From Limnoperna fortunei (taxonomy: Eukaryota > Mollusca > Bivalvia > Mytilida > Modiolidae): a DNA stretch of 64,000 bases. Of this stretch, positions 12,839 through 62,829 are shown piece by piece; the stretch's first letter is position 1; each line of letters opens with the position of its first letter. The translations under genes and the position numbers were made by a program. The notes below the pieces were generated by a model that saw nothing but the letters and a program-made list of their open reading frames with translations, made no database searches and was not told the origin of the DNA. The stretch covers positions 44,248,067 to 44,312,066 of the forward strand of contig OX104120.1 in NCBI GenBank assembly GCA_944474755.1. The letters are read 5' to 3'.

Positions 12839-14852
12839 AGCGCACTGGAGAAAAGATTGATGATTGATTTGATGTTTGCTTTACGTTCAGCGAGCAGTAA
12901 TTCAGCTATATTCAAGACGAGAACAAGTTAACAAGCAATAAATCAATGGGAAAAAGGGTTGGGACATAAGGAACAAAAATTGACTACCATTAAAAAGGTT
13001 TGGACTATTTGGTATGGCTGAAAATGGTATGGCTGAAAATTGGTATGACGTTTGAAGCAGCTACAATGAGCCTCCTCTTTTCCGAAATCTACAAAAGGGG
13101 TCGTTATCGTGCAAAGTGCGCAGGACTCCCCATACACGCCATTTTCAGGTATATCATTATGACCAATGTTGTTTTTGTTTTGTTGTGTTTGATTTTTGTT
13201 TTTGTTTGTTTGTTTTGTTTTTTTTTGGGGGGGGGGGGGTGGTAGAGTACCCGGATAAAAACAACCGTCGACAGGGAGGAACTTGATCATTTTATATGAT
13301 TAATACATTTGTGTGGTTTCTACATAATCGTCAGACAAGTTGAAGTGAAAACTTTCCAGTGTATATATACGTATATTTGCTTTAAACCGCGACTTAAGCG
13401 ATCAATGTTCCAGTTGGAGATCGGGTAAAATACCACATTCCCGTTAACCAATGAATGAAAATGCATTAAAAAAAGAAACTTACATATAACGTACAATAGC
13501 ATTTAATATTATGTCATTATGTCATGCTTCTGTTGCGTAACCATAATTTCTTTAACTGGAAACCCTTTTACCATACGAAAAGCAATTGCATATGGAAAAT
13601 CGCACAAACATTGATTTATGTTTAACGCCAAGAGGTAACTAGTTGACAAGTTTATAAGATTAAGACTTGCAGCCGAACAGCTCATAACATGGCTTGGTAT
13701 ATTATATCTTGTACACGCAGAAAATTTATATCCTCGCAACATAGAACCTCGAATTTGGAGTTCATATTCGACAGACGTAGGTGTGTGGTAGGGTAGGGTT
13801 TATACAAGTCGTTTCCATCGGAATCGTAAAATTGAAATTACACATCTTATAGCGCGAGGCTGTGATTTTATAGTTCTCGTTGTTCATACTTTTAGTTCTA
13901 GTGTCAAATGATAAATAAAAATTTACAAATTAAAACAACTCAGTCAGAAAAGATCGCATCTATATAGATGACGTCATTGGCTGCCAGCTCGTCCAGAGTC
14001 CGAAACACTGCTCACTTGGCTTGAACACAATACAGTTACTCACAAAGAGAATACGAATAGATTGCCTTCTTATTCAACGTTTACAATGTCAACAAATAAT
14101 ACGCAGTTAGAGAAAAATTATATACAAGATCTTATTAAATTATGTATTACGACAAAAAAAATGAAACCTGACACCTGTCAATCAATGTCATAAATCCTAA
14201 ATTTTATTGTGACGCGACACCAAAAATGGTATAAACATTTTCTTGGTCCAGCGGTTCTATTTGTCTATACAGAATAAAATAGCATATTTTGATATAACTA
14301 GCTGCTTTAAATTTTCGACAGTTTCTTAAGAAAATTAAACATATTTCGAAAAACTTTCATGCAAAATATAATTTTTACCTTGATTATCCCCAAGACGAAC
14401 CCCCGTCAGGTAGAGCTGAACGTTAGAGTGCGGTAATCTTTAAACATCCCAGTTAATCGGGTGGGTTAAGAGTTCTCCATAGCCCTATAATGGTCAATAA
14501 ATTATTTTAATGATTGTCGGGTGTCACAGCATGAAAACACTTCAATGTGTCAAAAACAGACACTCGATTATTAGAAAATCATTTGACAACAAGACGTCAA
14601 AATAACGAGGTTTAATAATGAACACACAAAAAATTCCGAATTTGTAGAATGCGTTGCGTTTTACTTTTAAATGGTTTATGTCAGGCGCATAGCATATATC
14701 AAATATTTTCTAAGTGTCTATTTTAAAACTGTTTGGTCATACATGTGATGAACGAAAAAGCAAAATTTAAAAAATTTATATCTTCCTGGTCAAAAATTCA
14801 GGCACGATTTTTGCCATGTAACCTAGACAGTGTACATGTATACAAAGGTAAC
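12839..14852. other. Intergenic, nothing recognised
   Basis: Contains a G run with flanking T-rich tract near 13195-13242. The opposing frames there have no domain and follow base composition. Confidence 0.5.
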
Positions 14853-15735
14853 TAGAGGCTCTTAAAAGCGTGTATCGCTCACCTTACTTACAAAAAAACT
14901 TTTTAGGAGACATGACTTTTCTTACAAATTTTGATACTAAATACTAAAGAGTTTATGAGAAAGTGCTGCAATGTTGTCATGTTTAATTTCCAACCATCAG
15001 CAATAGCAATTTTTAGGACAGTTTCTGAGAAGCCGTTTTCTGTTTTTCTCATAGGTTAAGTTAAGTGATGTTCCATGCAGCAATGTTGTATTTTGGATTG
15101 AAACAAAAAACTAAAAAATAGCAGAGGACATCTGAGGTACATTTCTACAATATCACATTTCCTTCTGTAAAGCGGTTTGTGAGGAAACGAATTTTGAAAT
15201 TTCAGCCATTCAGAACGCATTTGCAACTTTCACAGCCATACTGAAGTTCGTATCTGGTCCAAAAAGTCAAAATAATAAGTTTACTATAAAGATTCACTTT
15301 TGCGTTATTTGACTTAATTGTGTGGAAAAGTTTTCGAGAAGAAGTTGTTTGTATGTTTTTCCCTTGGGTCCTATGTTAACGATGTCCAACGATGGCGGTC
15401 ATCTTGGGTTTTGGATCGTCAGAAAAACCTCAAACTTTGTAGTGGACCATCTAAGGTACATTTATGCAATATTTCAAATCAATCTGCCGAGCGGTTTATG
15501 AGAAGATGAGTTTTTAAATTCAGCCAATCAGAACGCATTGCAGCCATGTTTAAAATTTGATCAGTACCAAAATCTGTGTTAAGAACGACCCAATAAATAT
15601 TTCTGCCAAGTTTGGTTCCAATAGTTCATGTGGTTTTGGAGAAGATTGACATCTGAAAAGTTTACGGACGACGACGACGTACGCCAAGTGATGAAAATAT
15701 CTCACACTGACCCTTTGGGTCAGGTGAGCTAAAAA
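14853..15735. mobile_element. Bivalve-type non-autonomous repeat with GCTCACCT/AGGTGAGC ends
   Basis: Begins TAGAGGCTCTTAAAAGCGTG..CGCTCACCT and ends GACCCTTTGGGTCAGGTGAG then CTA. Inside, 'cagccaatcagaacgcatt' recurs (about 15203 and 15520), as does 'tttctgagaagaag/tttatgagaagatg'; 'gacgacgacgacgtacgcc' precedes the end. Resembles a repeat I recall as common in bivalves. Non-coding. Confidence 0.7.
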
Positions 15736-16144
15736 TGTGTTTGACTAGCTGCAAATCCCAAGTATCTGGTCACTGTAACAAATTTTGTGATGACGATGCT
15801 ATCGTTTAAAATATTTAATAGGGAACCATCTAAGCACCATTATGAATCTTTCCTTTCAGATCACATTTCATCTTTTTCTGACGTATTACTATCATTCACG
15901 GAAGTATACGCTTCCTTTTATACAAAACCAATTCACGAAAAAGATGTTTTGGAAATATTGCACCTTTCAACTCACGTTGCTAATAATAAAGCAGATTTTG
16001 CTACTAAAAACAATACTTAGCAATAATGACAGTCCTGGATGTAAGACTAAATAATATGTTTTTGTTGGTCAAAGAGATTGTACGTGTTGCTATGTTGTAT
16101 TACCAGGCAGACGTAAAATAAAGCTTATCATTATTATTGTTGTT

Positions 16145-16381
16145 TAAATGGTATTTAATTATAGGTTCAGCAATTTTTCAGCTATAGCATGGGGTTCAGT
16201 TTTTTTTAGAAAGAAAGCCGGAATACGGGAGAAAACTCCCGACCCTCCGTAGGAAAACTGGCAATCCTTGTCAAGTAAGATTGGAGTGTAGAATATCCTA
16301 TCAGTAGTGAGATTCTAACTAGCAACCTCGGTGTTGAGAGGCCACGTGATCGATAGTAACCACTCGGTCACCGAGGATCAA
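16145..16381 (-). mobile_element. SINE copy (3' flank of ACTL6)
   Basis: Antisense copy: CAGCAATTTTTCAGCTATAG, CCCTCCGTAGGAAAACTGGC, and head AACCACTCGGTCACCGAGGA. Nearly full length. Confidence 0.8.
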
Positions 16382-16560
16382 CTGACTAATAAGAAGTCAG
16401 TTAATAAGACAACCGTCTAACTGTTCTATGAAGGTGACTGCTTTTGTGGACCCTGGATAATTTGTCAAAATGTTTCAAAGAAATCCCCATACAATAGGAA
16501 AACACGATTTTGAGAAGTTGTTTGATATAGATTTCTCATATGGTCCTGGTTGAATACTGC

Positions 16561-17053
16561 ATTGTTTGATTTGTTTGAATGGTGTTTAATGCCACTTTCA
16601 TCAATTTGTTAGCGATATCGTGGATTCCAGTTTTAATTGGGGGTGGAAGCCCGCTATATTTGGTAATAAAACTGGTGATCCTGACTAATTTCGAAGCAAG
16701 TTCCGAATGAATTTTGTAGTAAAGCGTCCGGTTGTTGCAGGGTGTTCTTCTATAACTTCCCGGGAGTCAATTCAAGACTAAAGAGAACCTTGCAATCCCG
16801 GCCGTATTTATACTCCAGAAAGATTACAATGAATAGACATCACTCTATCGTTTATGTAAACAATACGTCTGTCACGTTGAATTTGTGTTTATTGCTGACT
16901 GGAAATAACAATATTTACAATAGTTACTTATATTAATTTGGATTATTGGAGTCGAGTTCACCCTGCCTGCAGTAAGACTTGAAAATGCAACCTCAGTTGT
17001 GACAGGCACTGATTAATACCGGTAGTAGTTAACCACTCGACCACAGAGGCTCC
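16561..17053 (-). mobile_element. SINE copy carrying extra internal sequence
   Basis: Tail part 16561-16690 and head part 16945-17053 (CACCCTGCCTGCAGTAAGAC ... AACCACTCGACCACAGAGGC) are separated by about 250 bp. Part of that (TGCTGACTGGAAATAACAAT..) also occurs in the 28.4-kb SINE. Confidence 0.72.
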
Positions 17054-18217
17054 TTGTTTGATTGGTGGTATGTGTGCAAGTCATGAATACCTGTGTCTGA
17101 CCATGAAATTTTATGTATAACTATACAGTTTACGTCAAGGTAACATCAAAGATCACCATGTGAGAAATAGGTGTATAAAAACTTGAAAAAAAAAATTGAA
17201 TGTCACATGCCACTTAACAAAAAAAAATCTTGAAATTTCAGGTTGATCGCATACCGTCCCCCATCAATACCCTCTAATAAACTTACCATTGATCCATAAT
17301 CTAGTTGCCAAAAAAACTGACCAATCAAATGACAGGATATTTCACATTTCTGGAAAATCTGTTTAGATATTGTCTTAAACAAGAGTTGGCAAGAAAGATT
17401 GACAGACAAAATGTCCAAAATATTAGATAAAACAATCACATGGTAGAATAAGATTTCTAAAAGGAGCATGCATAGATAAAGAAAGAGAAACTTTTAGCAG
17501 TTAAAAATACTTATATGACTTATTCTGTAATACTGAGAAAATATTAATGTGTTAAGTATCAATTTAGTTCATTTCATCAAATTGCCAAATTTCACACTTA
17601 ATATACCCCCCCCCCCCTTTTAAAAAAGTGTTGGCATATAGTTATAGCTGGGAGATGGGGGGAGGGTTTACCCATCTCTTATCGCAACTCCACCCTACAC
17701 TTAAAGGAATCTGAAATGTTCACATAAATCAAATAGTGTAAATTGTGACCTGATATTTTACATTTTGATTGGAATGATATTTGAGAGGAGGAGGGGGGAA
17801 GGCACTTATCAATAGTTAGCATTTCTGACAGTTTTTTCTAGTGTATATCATTAGGAAAAAACACAATTTCAGAAATTTCATACTCATTATGAACTAGGAA
17901 AATTCTCTTAGACCATGAAAACAGAAGAACTTTCTCTGTATGATCATGTCATACTCAGACCATTGGAATTTGATTTCATGTCCAAAAATATAAAACACAG
18001 AATCTATTCTAGTATTTACTGATGACATGATACAATGATATTTACAAGCGTTTTTTTTAATTTTCTTAACATTTCTGCATCTTCCTGCACATAGATGAGT
18101 AAGATCTATTTATAAGATGTAGAGATGCATCTTCTTTAAACACAGCTTATTGACAATAGCTAACAAGTACAGTGAACACATTATGAGGTACCAGTTCTGT
18201 GGGTACCAGTCTTTTTT
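17054..18217 (-). other. ACTL6 3' flank and probable 3' UTR
   Basis: No further coding exon is needed after the KCP stop. Contains C and G homopolymers (about 17607 and 17655) and the weak ATTAAA candidate. Confidence 0.5.
18056..18061 (-). terminator. Possible ACTL6 poly(A) signal (ATTAAA)
   Basis: In transcript sense ATTAAA occurs about 157 bases after the stop codon. I found no AATAAA on this strand between the stop and about 16.9 kb, so this variant hexamer is only a candidate. The real 3' end may lie further on. Confidence 0.25.
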
Positions 18218-58384
<40,167 letters not shown>

Positions 58385-58460
58385 TTCTGCTGCAAAGATC
58401 TATATTTAAAAACAAAGAAAACAAACTGAAGCACCGGCTTTTATTTATATACTTCCGGTT
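58385..58460 (-). promoter_or_regulatory. Candidate ACTL6 core promoter: ETS-like site, TATA-like box, Inr-like motif
   Basis: In transcript sense this short stretch holds AACCGGAAG (58460-58452, ETS-like), directly followed by TATATAAATA (58451-58442) and, 22-24 bases on, TCAGTT (around 58427), which resembles an initiator. The ATG is about 43 bases further. The ETS-like site is one copy of the 9-bp duplication made by the adjacent MULE, so everything upstream of it is now transposon. Inferred from motifs only; the TATA-to-Inr spacing is a little short. Confidence 0.45.
58452..58460. repeat. MULE target-site duplication, gene-proximal copy
   Basis: CTTCCGGTT; the identical copy is at 62193-62201. 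Its reverse strand is AACCGGAAG, an ETS-like site facing ACTL6. Confidence 0.92.
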
Positions 58461-59600
58461 GGGAGACCCTAATCTGCGGAAGGGTGGAAAAACCGGAAGG
58501 GTTTTTTGGTATATTTTTGCCTATAACTTTCGAACGGATAAACATATCAATGTAATTTAAACGGATTCTGAAAGATATTAACAATTTCTACATAATAAAT
58601 ATAAAATAATTTGAATTATCTTGATTTAAATTATTTAAAACTTGCCCGGAAGGGTTTTTTCTCTACTGAAATTGATTACGATTTTTCAACTTTGGACTCA
58701 ATTTGTAAAAACATGCAAAAATCCGGTCAAAATTGGTTAATATATTCCTCTAGTAAATTTGATAGCAATTCTATTGATATATAACTCAATTTTATTCATG
58801 AAAGGGAAAGTTGTCAAAAGTTGACCGGAAGGGTGGTCCGTTGGAGTATTGCGTACAGTGAAATTTCAACTTTGGACTCAATTTGTAAAAACATGCAATA
58901 CTCTGGTCAAAATTGGTTAATATATTCCTCTAGTAAATTTTATAGCAAATCTATTGATATATAACTTAATTTTATTCATGAAAGGGAAAGTTGTCAAAAG
59001 TTGACCGGAAGGGTGGTCCGTTGGAGTATTGCGTACAGTGAAATTTCAACTTGGACTCAATTTGTAAAAATATGCAATACTCTGGTCAAAATTGGTTAAA
59101 ATATTCCTCTAGTAAATTTTATAGCAAATTCATTGATATATAATTCAATTTTATTCATGAAAGGGAAATTTGTCAAAAGTTGACCGGAAGGGTGGTCCGT
59201 TGGAGTATGGCGTACAGTGAAATTTCAACTTTGGACTTAATTTGTAAAAACATGCAATAATCCGGTCAAAATTGCGTAATATATTCCTCTAGTAAATTTT
59301 ATAACAAATCCATTGATATATAACTTAATTTTATTCATGAAATGGAAAGTTGTCAAAAGTTGACCGGAACGGTGGTCCGTTGGAGTATTGCGTAGGCGAT
59401 TGTTATGTTTCTCCCGTTGTTTTATTTGAGCAATCTCTTTTAATACCTTTTTTTAATCATGAGAGAAAACATGCTAAATTGCACGAGAGTTTCTTTAATT
59501 TTCTTAAATTAAAAATACTTAGGCTTGACAAAAAGGAAATTCCTTTCGTTCTTGTTTCCCAAATTGTCCAATTATGGTTTGTTGGAATAATTTAAAAGAA
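58461..59600 (+). repeat. MULE left inverted arm with four 180-bp tandem units
   Basis: Inverted repeat of 61232-62192. Successive TTCAAC anchors at 58685, 58865, 59045 and 59224 show the 180-bp period. Units contain GACCGGAAGGGTGG, related to the element's own terminal GCGGAAGGGTGG. The arm runs on into transposase-like coding sequence (59350-59595), so part of the gene has been copied into both arms. Confidence 0.92.
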
Positions 59601-60828
59601 GACTTCAAATTTTGGCTGAAAAAGGGCGAATGGTGTCCGACAACATAAAAGTGTTCATTGACCATTTAGATAAAATGCTTCACTCCTAGAGCGAAGATGA
59701 GTTTTCTTATTTAAAGATTAAATATAATACTTCCAGGTGCCCCCCCCCCCCCCGAAGTTTTAGAACATTATGAAAAACAAATATCCCAGGCTATAATTAA
59801 TCACTCAGGTAGATGGCTTATTGAAAAATATCCGGGCATGTATGATCCTTATTCGGGAATAACTAATAATCTTTCAGAAAGTATGAATGCTGTTTTAAAA
59901 AGAGAAAACGATTGGAAAGAACTTCCTGTAGATCTTTTAGCCTTAATTAGGACTTGATTACATACAAAACCTTTAAAATTTTGAAATATTAAGAGGCCGG
60001 TCTGGAGTTGGTAACTATCACTTGAAAAACAGGGCTTTTATCGAACTATCTGATTGTATTTTCCCTAAAAGAATAGTTTCGGACGAAATCATTGAATATA
60101 TCAAAAGTGAGAAGCCTGTGCCATCAAAAGGAGAACTATTAATAAATTATGACGAAATTAACGAAATAACAGTAAGCCAACAGGTAATTAACAAACTGCC
60201 TGATGACACGGTATTTGGCGAGGCTAATCAACACTCTAATCAACCTGTAATTCAATTTCCTGCCTTTGATGTGAATTGAAGTAGTTCGTTTTATTATTGA
60301 CAATAATTAAATAACTTTAGTTCCTCAACAAGGGGCATTTATTGTCCACGGTAGAAAGGGAAAATATTGTGTTACACTATTTCTGAAAGTAACATGTCGG
60401 TGCGAATCCACTACTACATATGTTACCACATTTTGGCGGCAAAGATGAGCAGAGGATTAAAACCAGAAGAAAAAAACAGAGTTATTAATTTAAGGGCATT
60501 GTGCCACCATACATTGTCTAAAAAGTGTGAAAAGAAAATTGATAACAAATCCGGTAGGAAACATCCAAGATTCAATGATAACGAAATTGAATTCAAACCA
60601 GCTCCAGATTCGGCCTTTTCGTTAAACACTCCTCTCAAAAGTGAGATTAAAATCAAAACACCCTCAACAGTAGAAAGCTCGAAATCTTTAAAAACTCCTC
60701 AAAAATCAAAACTCGTTCCCCCCCGTAAATCGAACAGACAAATAAATTTAAGTTTAATAAAAGAAGAAACAGCATGTAATAATGTAGAGCTCCAAAATAT
60801 GTATTATGAGTGGCCGTTCATGTCATAA
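59350..60828 (+). pseudogene. MULE transposase, broken, with frame-shifted SWIM zinc finger
   Basis: Pieces in shifting frames follow the layout of a MULE transposase. 59350-59595 has HERKHAKLHESFFNFLK and KKEIPFVLVS, like the DDE-domain segment. About 59760-59955 has GRWLIEKYPGMYDPYSGITN followed by NLSESMNAVLKR, the conserved C-terminal 'TNN..ES.N..LK' region. 60022-60279 continues the same product. Near 60310-60440 a SWIM finger is split between frames: CRCES in one and CYHILAAKM in the next (CxC...CxH). A 127-residue basic tail follows to 60828. A run of 15 C around 59739-59753, internal stops and frameshifts show it cannot encode an active enzyme. Confidence 0.8.
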
Positions 60829-60829
60829 T

Positions 60830-60935
60830 TGCGTTATTTCTATCGCGTTACTTTTCTGTCGCGTTACTTTTAACAAGTATCGCGATACTTTCAACTTCTA
60901 TCGCGTTACTTCTTCCAAGTATCGCGATACTTCTT
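60830..60935. repeat. TATCGCGTTACTT repeats with two 16-bp perfect palindromes in the MULE
   Basis: Just after the transposase tail, ATCGCGTTACTT-type units alternate with the perfect palindrome AAGTATCGCGATACTT at 60875-60890 and 60917-60932, 42 bp apart. Function unknown; a transposase or host-factor binding site is possible, but chance duplication is equally open. Confidence 0.7.
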
Positions 60936-61231
60936 AATCATAATCATAACTGTTCAAAATATACTAAAATCCCATTACGCAGAAATAAACGCGTTTCAAA
61001 ATTCCACATTAGCACCAGTTAAAATTTAGGACAGGTGGGTAAGTAACTGTTTTAAATTTCAAAAATCACCATCATGTCAAATTCACCATAACGGTCGAGT
61101 GGAGATCATTGGGTTTTGTCATTGCAAAATTCTAAAAATGAAATTTATATTTTGGACAGTTTATCATTAAAAATTACCGCATGTTTGGAATATCAGTTAG
61201 CTCAAATTTACGACAAAGAGCAGAATCAACT

Positions 61232-62192
61232 TTCTTTTAAATTATTCCAACAAACCATAATTGGACAATTTGGGAAACAAGAACGAAAGGAATTTCCTTT
61301 TTGTCAAGCCTAAGTATTTTTAATTTAAGAAAATTAAAGAAACTCTCGTGCAATTTAGCATGTTTTCTCTCATGATTTAAAAAAGGTATTAAAAGAGATT
61401 GCTCAAATAAAACAACGGGAGAAACATAACAATCGCCTACGCAATACTCCAACGGACCACCGTTCCGGTCAACTTTTGACAACTTTCCCTTTCATGAATA
61501 AAATTAAGTTATATATCAATGGATTTGTTATAAAATTTACTAGAGGAATATATTACGCAATTTTGACCGGATTATTGCATGTTTTTACAAATTAAGTCCA
61601 AAGTTGAAATTTCACTGTACGCCATACTCCAACGGACCACCCTTCCGGTCAACTTTTGACAAATTTCCCTTTCATGAAAAAAATTGAGTTATATATCAAT
61701 GAATTTGCTATAAAATTTACTAGAGGAATATATTAACCAATTTTGACCAGAGTATTGCATGTTTTTACAAATTGAGTCCAAAGTTGAAATTTCACTGTAC
61801 GCAATACTCCAACGGACCACCCTTCCGGTCAACTTTTGACAACTTTCCCTTTCATGAATAAAATTGAGTTATATATCAATAGATTTGCTATAAAATTTAC
61901 TAGAGGAATATATTAACCAATTTTGACCGGAGTTTTGCATGTTTTTACAAATTGAGTCCAAAGTTGAAAAATCGTAATCAATTTCAGTAGAGAAAAAACC
62001 CTTCCGGTCAAGTTTTAAATAATTTAAATCAAGATAATTTAAATTATTTTATATTTATTATGTAGAAATTGTTAATATCTTTCAAAATCCGTTTAGATTA
62101 CATCGATATGTTTATCCGTTCGAAAGTTATAGGCAAAAATATACCAAAAAACCTTTCCGGTTTTTCCACCCTTCCGCAGATTAGGGTCTCCC
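61232..62192 (-). repeat. MULE right inverted arm with three 180-bp tandem units
   Basis: Reverse complement of the left arm with one unit fewer; GTTGAA anchors at 61603, 61783 and 61963. It includes a minus-strand copy (61482-61237) of the 81-codon open frame found in the left arm, differing by one residue (L for F). Confidence 0.92.
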
Positions 62193-62201
62193 CTTCCGGT
62201 T
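62193..62201. repeat. MULE target-site duplication, distal copy
   Basis: CTTCCGGTT directly after the terminal GGGTCTCCC. The flank continues GACGTTTTATG, so the pre-insertion promoter would have carried a CRE-like TGACGT/ACGTCA half site next to the ETS-like motif. Confidence 0.92.
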
Positions 62202-62569
62202 GACGTTTTATGATTGCTGCTAACAACCATAACATTTTAAACATCGTCTGTTAAATAAAATAGTGTATCTACATATATTGTTTACTTGTCCTCTATTTTT
62301 GAAATTTATTCAAAATAAAGTGCCATTGTGATGTCGTAAAAAATCTGCTTACGTATAAGGGAGATAATCTAATAATAAATATAACGACGAAAACACGCAC
62401 AAGATTTTTCAAAAGTGAGTAATTCTGTAAGTAATTAAGTTTTTTTTTATTGTCGGCACATATATACATAATAACAAAAGAATATGAGCTCTGGAGAGCT
62501 CTTTAAATGAATATAAGAAGACAATACATACATACATGTACATGCTATAGTAAGACAATAATATATATA

Positions 62570-62787
62570 CTGGTCACGGAGTAATTCTCGCCACCCGATC
62601 TTTCGACAGTTTGTGTGAAAAATTGGCATTTTAGAAGTGACCAGCGTAATTTGTTTCGGATGGAAGATGGTGAAATCTATTAAATGAAGCCTTTTCCATT
62701 GATTAACATGGAAAAATAACGACACAGTCACAAAAATGGCGAGAATTGCTTCTGTCTTTTTTATGGCGAGAACTACTCTCTGACCAG
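62570..62787. mobile_element. 218-bp MITE with TA duplication
   Basis: CTGGTCACGGAGTAATTCTCGCCA at the left and its diverged inverse TGGCGAGAACTACTCTCTGACCAG at the right, flanked by TA at 62568-62569 and 62788-62789. Tc1/mariner-type target. Non-coding. Confidence 0.82.
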
Positions 62788-62829
62788 TACATGCATAAAA
62801 AAAATTCAATGATCAGAGCTTAAAAAAAA

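Larger units (their letters stand above)
58461..62192 (+). mobile_element. Mutator-like (MULE) DNA transposon, 3.73 kb, long inverted arms, 9-bp TSD
   Basis: The element begins GGGAGACCCTAATCTGCGG and ends with its reverse complement. The direct repeat CTTCCGGTT flanks it at 58452-58460 and 62193-62201, a perfect 9-bp duplication typical of MULEs. The arms (58461-59600 and 61232-62192) are near-identical inverted repeats. They contain 180-bp tandem units, four in the left arm and three in the right, which explains their 179-bp length difference. The core carries a broken transposase on the plus strand. The element lies in the 5' flank of ACTL6, in opposite orientation. Arm similarity suggests a fairly recent insertion, or gene conversion between arms. 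Confidence 0.93.

Noticed and set aside
12943..13290. Opposed frames of 115 and 81 codons around a G/T-rich tract
   Set aside because: Low-complexity translation (poly-Pro/Lys/Asn or Phe/Val) without any motif.
59350..61482. Two copies of an 81-residue protein (59350 plus, 61237 minus) as a paralogous gene pair
   Set aside because: They are the two inverted arms of one MULE and carry a transposase fragment.
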